NCBI GenBank assembly: GCA_903904835.1
Contig: CAIVEI010000076.1
Span: 1 to 62,113, forward strand
Direction of reading: 5' to 3'
Source of the DNA: an uncultured Schlesneria sp.
GTDB taxonomy: Bacteria; Planctomycetota; Planctomycetia; Planctomycetales; Planctomycetaceae
Length of the DNA stretch: 62,113 nucleotides
Shown: piece by piece, positions 55,943 to 62,113 of the stretch
How the letters are laid out: each line of letters begins with the position of its first letter
How positions within the stretch are numbered: position 1 is the stretch's first letter
The notes under the pieces: model-generated
Told to the model about the DNA's origin: nothing
The model's database searches: none
Seen by the model: only the letters and a program-made list of their open reading frames with translations
Made by a program: the position numbers and the translations under genes

Positions 55943-56230
55943 ATGAAAGAAGGCATTCATCCCGAGTATCGAGACGTCGTGTTTCAGGACACGTCCACGG
56001 GAATTCAGTTCGTGATTGGCTCGACGATCAAGACACAGAAGACAGTCGAGTTTGAAGGTCGCACGTTGCCAATGGTGACGGTCGACATCAGTTCGGCGTC
56101 GCATCCGTTTTTCACCGGCAAGCAAAAGTTTATCGATGCTGCTGGCCGAGTCGAAAAATTCCAGCGGAAATACAACTGGGGCAAGAAGGACGAATCAGCG
56201 GCGGCGGCTCCCGAGGCGGCCAAGGGCTAG
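55943..56230 (+). CDS. rpmE2: 50S ribosomal protein L31, type B
   Basis: A 95-residue ribosomal protein. [20 protein letters not shown] and [27 protein letters not shown] are diagnostic. The zinc-binding Cys of type A L31 are absent, so this is the zinc-independent (type B) form often used when zinc is scarce; the DtxR-type regulator sits divergently upstream with 282 bases between, which may be coincidence. The C-terminus has an Ala/Glu-rich tail. The ATG at 55943 begins the family N-terminus. A strong hairpin follows. Confidence 0.93.
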   Translation: MKEGIHPEYRDVVFQDTSTGIQFVIGSTIKTQKTVEFEGRTLPMVTVDISSASHPFFTGKQKFIDAAGRVEKFQRKYNWGKKDESAAAAPEAAKG

Positions 56231-56252
56231 TTTCGTTCTTGAATGTTTCGTG

Positions 56253-56303
56253 CGAAGCGAGCCACACGCGGTTTGAACGCGTCGGCTCGCTTCGACAGTT
56301 TTC
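56253..56303 (+). terminator. Terminator after L31
   Basis: CGAAGCGAGCC (56253-56263) pairs with GGCTCGCTTCG (56284-56294), with an inner ACGCG/CGCGT stem and a 7-nt loop; TTTTCG follows after ACAG. The T run is short, so efficiency may be moderate. Confidence 0.65.
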
Positions 56304-56451
56304 GTTCGGTCCTGCAGCCTTAAAAAGACCTTTGGACAGGCAGCTTGCCTAAAAAATGTATCTCTGAGCCAAATGCAGGCTCGTTGGATTCAGTCCGCGT
56401 TTTTTGAAGATGCCAATCGAGATCGGCACGTCATTCAGTCACATGGCTACC

Positions 56452-57528
56452 ATGTTCCCTACGCTTCAAACTAAGTTGGTTCGCTTCGACGAACTCGAAC
56501 GCCAGCTCCAAGATCCGGAAATTCTCGCTGATACGGCGAAGATGTTAAGCTGCCAGCGCGAGCATGGCGGCTTAGCCAAGATTGCGCGTACCATCCGGGA
56601 GTTTAACCAACTGGAAGTTGATATCGCTGCGGTTCGGCAGATGATCGAGTCGGCCGACGATGCGGAGACTCGCGAATACGCTCAAGCGGAACTCGCGGAT
56701 CTTCAGGCGAGGTACGACACGATCCGAGTCGAACTGGAAGACATGGTGACAGCAGGCGATTCACTCACCCGTGGAAGCCTGATCATGGAAATCCGGGCGG
56801 GAACCGGTGGTGACGAAGCCTCGTTGTTTGCCCGCGATTTATTCGACATGTATACGAAGTTCGTCGAAAAGCGGGGTTGGAAATTTGAAGTTCTTGAGCT
56901 TTCGGCCAACGAACTTGGCGGTATGAAGGAAGTCGTCCTGTCAATTACAGGCGAAGCCGCGTTTCATCAATTGCAGTTTGAAAGCGGCGGACATCGTGTT
57001 CAACGCGTCCCCGAGACGGAAACTCAGGGCCGTGTTCATACGAGTGCTGCGACAGTCGCGGTGATGGCGGAAGCGACCGATATTGACGTTGAGATTAAGG
57101 ATGAAGACCTGCAAATCGACACGATGCGCGCAGGGGGTCCCGGTGGTCAAAAGGTCAATAAGACAGAATCTGCTGTCCGAATCACTCACGTTCCTTCGGG
57201 GATTGTCGTGCGGATTCAGGACGAAAAAAGCCAACACAAAAACAAAGCAAAGGCGATGCGCGTGTTGCGAAGCCGACTGATGGAACATCGGCAAGCGACG
57301 CTCGACAAAGAACGTTCAGCCCAGCGTCGAACGCTGATCGGTTCTGGCGATCGCAGCGAGCGGATTCGTACTTACAATTTTCCGCAGAATCGATTGACGG
57401 ATCATCGAATCAACCTCACAGTCCATAAACTCGACCAGATCATTCAAGGTGATTTGGATGACGTCGTTGGTGCACTCGTCCAATTCGACAGAGAAGAGCG
57501 GCTTCGGGGTGGTACAGCATTAGCTTGA
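56452..57528 (+). CDS. prfA: Peptide chain release factor 1
   Basis: RF1 terminates translation at UAA and UAG. The GGQ loop is intact ([18 protein letters not shown]), as are [35 protein letters not shown] and the C-terminal [15 protein letters not shown]. About 358 residues, normal length. The start is uncertain: no Shine-Dalgarno precedes any candidate; MFPTLQTKL at 56452 matches the usual RF1 start best, with ATGs at 56443 and 56410 as alternatives. It is followed after 129 bases by prmC, whose product methylates the Gln of the GGQ motif; the same pairing occurs in many bacteria. Confidence 0.93.
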   Translation: MFPTLQTKLVRFDELERQLQDPEILADTAKMLSCQREHGGLAKIARTIREFNQLEVDIAAVRQMIESADDAETREYAQAELADLQARYDTIRVELEDMVTAGDSLTRGSLIMEIRAGTGGDEASLFARDLFDMYTKFVEKRGWKFEVLELSANELGGMKEVVLSITGEAAFHQLQFESGGHRVQRVPETETQGRVHTSAATVAVMAEATDIDVEIKDEDLQIDTMRAGGPGGQKVNKTESAVRITHVPSGIVVRIQDEKSQHKNKAKAMRVLRSRLMEHRQATLDKERSAQRRTLIGSGDRSERIRTYNFPQNRLTDHRINLTVHKLDQIIQGDLDDVVGALVQFDREERLRGGTALA

Positions 57529-57657
57529 TCAACGCGGGAATAAGTGACGAGAAAGCGATCTTGAGCAACGCGGTGATGTGAGTTTTGGAACGGTGCAGGG
57601 TGTGGGGCAAACGACTGTGACCTGCCCGACGGGATTAGCTCAAATTGGATTCAATCT

Positions 57658-58557
57658 GTGACCGAGCAACCAATCACGCCCCCTTCCGCCGCTGAAGAGC
57701 CATGGACAGTTCGTCGCGTGCTGGAATGGACCACCGGTCATCTCAAGAAACATGGCAGCGATACACCACGCCTTGATGCCGAGATACTTCTCGCTCACGC
57801 ACGGGGCTGTCAGCGAATCCAGCTTTATACCCAGTTTGACGAACCGCTCAGCGACTCGGTGCGTGGAATCATGCGGGAGTTGGTTCAACGACGAACAAAA
57901 GCGGAACCGGTCGCGTATCTTGTTGGAGTTCGCGAATTTTTCAGTCTTGGTTTTCGCGTGACGCGCGATGTTCTGATCCCGCGGCCGGATACCGAGACGC
58001 TGGTGATGGAAGTGCTCGATGGCGTTAAAGGTATTTCCGCGCCGAAGGTGCTTGACTTGTGTACCGGATCGGGATGCATTGCAGTTGCCGTCGCGAAGAA
58101 TGCGAAAACATCACTCGTCACGGCGACGGACATTAGCTCAGCCGCAATTGAAATCGCTCGCGAAAATGTTGCCCGGCATCATGTTACCAGCCAGGTCGAT
58201 GTCATCGAATCTGACCTGTTCGCTGGAATTCCGCGTGGTTCGAAGTATGACGTGATTGCCAGCAACCCACCTTACATTCCCTCGGCCGAGATCAGTCAAC
58301 TTGATGCAGAGGTTTCACGCCACGAACCTCGCCTTGCCCTCGATGGGGGTGCGGACGGGCTGACGATTTTAAAACAGATCATTGACCAGGCACCCGGGTA
58401 CGCTGTGCCAAATGGTCTATTACTTCTTGAGTTCACGCCAGAACAAGCTGAGGCATTGTTGGCGATTGTCGCCGATCATGGTGGTTATGAAGAAATCGTC
58501 ATTCGAAAAGACCTCGCCCATCGCCCGCGAGTCCTTAAAGCTCGGTTTCGGGGTTAA
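57658..58557 (+). CDS. prmC: Release factor glutamine methyltransferase PrmC
   Basis: SAM-dependent N5-methylation of the GGQ glutamine in RF1 and RF2. The helical N-terminus (LDAEILLAHARGCQRIQLY, residues ~38-56) binds the factor; the Rossmann methylase domain has VLDLCTGSGCIAVAVA, the catalytic IASNPPYIPS and LDGGADGLTILKQII. 299 residues, normal. Start is GTG (57658); TTGGAT upstream is a weak ribosome site. Operon partner of prfA. Confidence 0.94.
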   Translation: MTEQPITPPSAAEEPWTVRRVLEWTTGHLKKHGSDTPRLDAEILLAHARGCQRIQLYTQFDEPLSDSVRGIMRELVQRRTKAEPVAYLVGVREFFSLGFRVTRDVLIPRPDTETLVMEVLDGVKGISAPKVLDLCTGSGCIAVAVAKNAKTSLVTATDISSAAIEIARENVARHHVTSQVDVIESDLFAGIPRGSKYDVIASNPPYIPSAEISQLDAEVSRHEPRLALDGGADGLTILKQIIDQAPGYAVPNGLLLLEFTPEQAEALLAIVADHGGYEEIVIRKDLAHRPRVLKARFRG

Positions 58558-58900
58558 CGAAACACCCTGGAGAATGGGAGTTCTTAGTGGTGTGGCTTCA
58601 GCCCGCACAGGACTTTTTTAGCGCACGAGCTAATGTCATATCTTTGCCCACGTTGTCGCTTTCCAAAAAGTGACCAACGTGACCCCGAAAGTGCTTTTTC
58701 CTGATTCCTGTTTCGTGGTTAAAACTGTGATGTATTACCTCGACAATTTCATGATGATGTCACGATTTCCGCATGATCTGAATTGGATTTTGGCGATTGA
58801 AGTACAGATTTTATCGCTTTTTCAGCCGTTACTTACATGGGGTTGTGGGTGCACGGGCTAAAGCCCATGCTACGGCTTTTCGACGAAAATTCGATGACCA
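58558..58900. other. 340-base gap with two dispersed repeats
   Basis: No gene seen. A degraded reverse copy of the CGGGCTAAAGCCCA repeat lies at 58591-58611 and a full copy at 58849-58876. The region separates convergent prmC and the ZIP transporter gene. Confidence 0.6.
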
Positions 58901-59995
58901 TCATGAGCGTTTTTCGAGTGTCTCATGCAGGTTCGGGATTTTCAATCCGGGCTGATCGTGCTGATGGCCGTGTGTATGTGCGGGTTCGAGAAATCCAATC
59001 CCCCATGCTGTCACGATTCCAAGTAACAATGCTGCCGATAATTTTACTCGATCGTGTGAGTGAAATTGGACTTCCGGTAAAAGATCGCTGAGTGAAATGC
59101 AGATGAACACACCGGCGGACATGGCTAAGGCTCCCGCAACCACGGTTTCCTGTCCGCCAGCAAATCGCTGAATGCCAAAGAAAAACAAAAACGCGCCGAT
59201 TGGACACATCAGCGCATATCCGATATTCACGAGTTTCATCGATTGACTGGACCAGCCTCCAGCGGCCATCAGTGATGTAATTGACAAGGAATCAAGGGGC
59301 TTATGTAGTGCAACCCCAAGGAACGTTCCGATCCCAAACGGAATGAAACCTGTGAAACCATTGTGTTCAAAGTGATGAAGCGCATCTGCCTGAACGTTTG
59401 CGGCCAGGGCGACACCGTCCAACAGTGTGTGCAATGATAGCCCGAGAAATATTCCAATCCAACTCGCCCCTTTGAGATCTGTTTGCGACCCTTTGTGGCT
59501 AGAGTCATGATCATGATCATGAAGGTGAACCGCATGATGATCGTGGTCATGATCGTGGTCATGGTCATGACCGCAGTCGTGTGAATGAGCGACGTCATCC
59601 TCTTCGGTTGGTCCATGGCTGTGGAAGTGAAACATGCGAAGCATGAAAAACGTCAGCAGCAATCCAAACATTAACCAGCCCATGCACCAGTCGACGGCAA
59701 ATGAGGCATCGTGATTTCCTGCAGACATGGTGACGATGGCATGTGGCAATTGATGAAAAAATCCCACACCCAGCATGAACCCGCCGACAACGCTCACAAG
59801 AACCTGCATCCGTGTATGTGTCAATCGGATCAGCAAAGGCAACGTTCCACCGCTAAGGGATGAAACTGCGATCAGTCCACAGTAAACGATTAACAGGATC
59901 AGCGGGGACGAGGATAAGGCTCCCGTGGCAATATGATCCGTGACGCCGAGCGTCATCGACGCCGTGATCGGATTCAATAACCAATGAGAACCCAT
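58901..59995 (-). CDS. ZIP-family divalent metal transporter
   Basis: A 364-residue inner-membrane carrier for zinc or related metals. Eight predicted helices; the long loop after helix 3 (residues ~125-165) is strikingly His/Asp-rich (HSHDCGHDHDHDHDHDHH), a metal-sensing or buffering region. The transport site is in helices 4 and 5: LGLSLHTLLDGVALAA (His and Asp) and FLGVALHKPLDSLSI. A second short His-rich end is THGHQHDQPGL. AAGGT lies nine bases before the ATG. A link to the DtxR-type regulator is only a guess. Confidence 0.92.
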   Translation of the reverse strand: MGSHWLLNPITASMTLGVTDHIATGALSSSPLILLIVYCGLIAVSSLSGGTLPLLIRLTHTRMQVLVSVVGGFMLGVGFFHQLPHAIVTMSAGNHDASFAVDWCMGWLMFGLLLTFFMLRMFHFHSHGPTEEDDVAHSHDCGHDHDHDHDHDHHAVHLHDHDHDSSHKGSQTDLKGASWIGIFLGLSLHTLLDGVALAANVQADALHHFEHNGFTGFIPFGIGTFLGVALHKPLDSLSITSLMAAGGWSSQSMKLVNIGYALMCPIGAFLFFFGIQRFAGGQETVVAGALAMSAGVFICISLSDLLPEVQFHSHDRVKLSAALLLGIVTAWGIGFLEPAHTHGHQHDQPGLKIPNLHETLEKRS

Positions 59996-60110
59996 CTTGG
60001 GTGACCTTTTTGATGTCGCTGAAAAATGTGACTATCGAATGACGAAATACGCGTCCAGACGATTCGCCGTCAGCGTGACAGGTAAGCGTCGTGGAAAAAG
60101 ACTCGTGAAA

Positions 60111-60653
60111 TCAGCGAAAACCTCGGCGACGCGACAAACTGTATCTTTCAAGGGCTTCCAGAATAATCGGGAATGCGGTCTTGGCTTCAGTCAGATCATC
60201 GACCTCAACTGCTTTTCCCTCTAACGTCTTATAGTCCTGGAAAAACCGCCGAATCATGGCCAGTTTGTGCGTTGGCAACTCGGATGCTTCGTGGAATGAA
60301 TTGTATTCCGGGTCTTTTGTTGCGACGGCAAGAACCTTGTGATCGCGTTTACCACAATCAACCATCGTCATCAGGCCAATCGCTCTGGCTTCAACGAGTG
60401 TCAAGGGGTCAACCGGTTCCTGGCAAAGCACAAGCACATCGAGTGGATCGTCGTCTTCAGCCAATGTCTGAGGGATAAAGCCGTAGTTCGCCGGGTAATA
60501 AACTGCCGAATGCAGCATGCGATCCAGTCGGAGCAATCCCGTTACCTTATCCAATTCGTATTTAACGCTTGAACCTCGTGGAATTTCGATAACGGACGTA
60601 AACTCCGACGGAAGGTCTTCTCCCGGCGTAACATCGTGCCAAGCGTGCGTCAT
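60111..60653 (-). CDS. ppa: Inorganic pyrophosphatase (family I)
   Basis: Soluble Mg-dependent enzyme that hydrolyses pyrophosphate from nucleic-acid, amino-acid and lipid synthesis. 180 residues. Active-site blocks: [40 protein letters not shown] (the D-x-DPxD metal ligands) and [18 protein letters not shown]. The start at ATG 60653 gives [14 protein letters not shown], usual for the family. Its own unit, 115 bases downstream of the ZIP gene start on the same strand order. Confidence 0.95.
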   Translation of the reverse strand: MTHAWHDVTPGEDLPSEFTSVIEIPRGSSVKYELDKVTGLLRLDRMLHSAVYYPANYGFIPQTLAEDDDPLDVLVLCQEPVDPLTLVEARAIGLMTMVDCGKRDHKVLAVATKDPEYNSFHEASELPTHKLAMIRRFFQDYKTLEGKAVEVDDLTEAKTAFPIILEALERYSLSRRRGFR

Positions 60654-61012
60654 TCCCGGTTCCTACAATGAGATTGAATTCAAAACAAGTCTTTTGGGTG
60701 AGAAAAAGATGCCCGTTCAAAAGGAGCCAGGTTGTTCAACTACCCCCGATTGATTTGGAAATCTCACCCTGCCAACGCAATTACCGATACCTGAACCCGG
60801 ATTTACTGAGTTCGAGCGTTGTTTTCCGCGAGCGAATCCACGTGTGAAGTGTAACAGTCCCCGCAGGACATGAAAACCGATGGCAATCGTAGATTCGAAT
60901 CCTGTGGTCGCTCGATACGAATGGGTAAAGCCCAAGTCATCAGACTTGGGCTTTACTTCAGACCAGATTCGAATTTGTGCTGAGTGAACACATTCGAATT
61001 GAAATCAGAGGA
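60654..61012. other. 360-base gap with a terminator-like hairpin
   Basis: No gene seen. It contains the hairpin described separately and must hold the ppa promoter on the minus strand. Confidence 0.5.
60925..60956. terminator. Perfect 14-bp hairpin, likely terminator
   Basis: GTAAAGCCCAAGTC pairs perfectly with GACTTGGGCTTTAC around ATCA. It lies 57 bases past the stop of the minus-strand lipoprotein gene. The stem ends in a short T/A run on both strands, so it could work either way, though the U tract is poor. Confidence 0.6.
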
Positions 61013-61786
61013 CTATCTTGTTCTTGAAGGAGCCCACACCGCTTGCTGGTTTGCGGGGGAAACCGCTGATCGTTGTGCTCGGATCGCGGTTGGAGTTGGC
61101 GATGGGGGGGCCAACAAGGGCTGAGGAACGGCTGAAACTTGCTGAATCGGTGAAGGATTGCTGGCTGCCGTTGTCGCTGTTGCAGACGATCCGGGTCCAG
61201 AAATCACGTTGCCTGGAAGACGCTGAAATTCTTCGTAGGAAACCATCTGAGGTTGCTGGCCAGATGGTGGTGGAATCATCAGCGTTGTATCAGGTGTCGC
61301 GGTCGCTGGAGGTAACGGAGCATTCGGGAGCGGGTTGAAACTTGGAGGGACTTCCGGGATCGGCTGTGGCGTTCCTGAAGGTGAAGGGACCGAGCCGGGG
61401 GTCGTCGAAGGATAGTACGATCCGCTGTAGGACGTTGGTGCGGTCGAGTAAGCGGATGATTGCGAGCAGTTACAGCCACTCGATGGCGGCGCGGAAGTCA
61501 TCGCAGGTGCCGCACATGAACCAGCGCAACCACCCGTCTCGCCATACGAATAATCCATCAATTCTCCACCACCGCAGCCGCATTGGCATCCACCGCAAGT
61601 ACAAGCATTATTCCAGCTATACCCAAAGCTTCGCGGCATCGACCACAGCCGTGACAAGCAACATTGATGCGATGGCATTACGCCACCGCAGGGGTCACAC
61701 GGATCGGTAACAACGCATCGGCTGCAACAGCATCCAACCATCGAAACCGTCATCAGGGCGGCCGTTAAATATCGAAGTAGTATCAT
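61013..61786 (-). CDS. Cys- and Pro-rich lipoprotein of unknown function
   Basis: A 257-residue exported protein. Residues 1-17 are a signal peptide with lipobox SMVGC (LTAALMTVSMVGCCC), so the Cys is probably lipidated. The next ~100 residues are Cys-rich (CGGCQCGCGGG, GCNCSQSS; more than 20 Cys), then Pro/Ser/Thr-rich low complexity with few Cys. This two-part design is common in planctomycete secreted proteins, which may cross-link outside the cell. No family recognised. Start: ATG 61786 with AGGAC eight bases upstream; an ATG eight codons earlier lacks a site. No neighbour suggests a function. Confidence 0.7.
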   Translation of the reverse strand: MILLRYLTAALMTVSMVGCCCSRCVVTDPCDPCGGVMPSHQCCLSRLWSMPRSFGYSWNNACTCGGCQCGCGGGELMDYSYGETGGCAGSCAAPAMTSAPPSSGCNCSQSSAYSTAPTSYSGSYYPSTTPGSVPSPSGTPQPIPEVPPSFNPLPNAPLPPATATPDTTLMIPPPSGQQPQMVSYEEFQRLPGNVISGPGSSATATTAASNPSPIQQVSAVPQPLLAPPSPTPTAIRAQRSAVSPANQQAVWAPSRTR

Positions 61787-62113
61787 TCTCAATGTCCTAC
61801 CCAAATCCATGCTCGTTCAAGGTACAAAGACTCTTTCCCTTCTTTCTTCGGCCAATTTGAGTGTTAAACTTTAACGATTACAGCGATTTTTCCGGATTTT
61901 CTGTTTTTGCTGGTTTTCCGTAAGGTGTTTTGAGTGTTCATCTTGCGTAATTCGATAGGTTTTGGGGTGGATTTTTTTCGAAAATATCGAAATTGTGGTG
62001 AACCTTTTTTCGATGAGAAAGGTCTAATGGGCAGTCGCGGAGGAAATTGTTTCCACTCCGCCCGCTATTCGTGAGGTGTGATTCACGAAAATCTCAGTAT
62101 TGTGGATTTTCCC
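61787..62113. other. Right-end non-coding stretch
   Basis: About 330 AT-rich bases with no gene. A small palindrome GTTAAACTTTAAC lies at 61863-61875. The lipoprotein promoter should be in this area but none fits consensus well. Confidence 0.4.

Overview
The window is a chromosomal segment from a planctomycete, most likely in the Planctomycetaceae/Planctomycetia; I would not name the genus. The reasons are a DUF1598 secreted protein, a Hanks kinase with a DWG instead of a DFG motif next to a GAF/class III cyclase, a sigma-70 factor with an extra helix-turn-helix N-terminus, giant secreted VWA/Gly-Met-rich proteins, two GroEL genes around a groES, a lone GxxExxY gene and many short palindromic repeats. 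Base composition is moderate (about half G+C by eye) and genes are spread over both strands in short operons.

Layout. 0.1-9 kb: a secreted coiled-coil protein, a large YhaN-like SMC-type ATPase, a bisphosphate nucleotidase, an Ldh-family oxidoreductase and an outer-membrane protein. 9-20 kb: DHFR-family protein, then an FHA/GAF/cyclase gene followed by a Ser/Thr kinase (signalling pair), a secreted ADA2-like adenosine deaminase, glutaminyl cyclase, iron alcohol dehydrogenase. 20-33 kb: housekeeping (ferredoxin, tyrA, an extended purL, rsgA, tRNA-Glu, csrA, mutM, purU, GNAT). 33-41 kb: unusual sigma factor, small membrane/secreted proteins, and a large secreted VWA protein that seems to be encoded in two frames joined at an A AAA AAG site. 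40-48 kb: ispG, a FliJ-like protein and a chaperone block groEL-groES-groEL-dnaJ-grpE.

48.1-51.9 kb is the accessory region. It holds a vapBC pair whose toxin is broken by two 1-nt deletions and a palindromic insertion, a GxxExxY gene bracketed by 26-bp inverted repeats, and then three 57-bp sites plus one degenerate site that have the architecture of integron attC sites (R''/L''/L'/R' boxes with the single extrahelical base). Between the attC sites are three cassette-like genes, two of which carry in-frame stop codons. No integron integrase is present in the window, so this looks like an integrase-less attC cluster (CALIN) in decay.

52-62 kb returns to core genes: inositol-phosphate synthase, ExbB-like protein, heme-copper oxidase subunit III-like protein, a DtxR-type regulator, ribosomal protein L31 (type B), release factor RF1 with its methylase PrmC, a ZIP metal transporter, inorganic pyrophosphatase and a Cys/Pro-rich lipoprotein. 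The two observations I rate most worth checking are the attC cassette cluster and the frameshift-joined VWA gene. All family names are from reading motifs by eye; no search was run.
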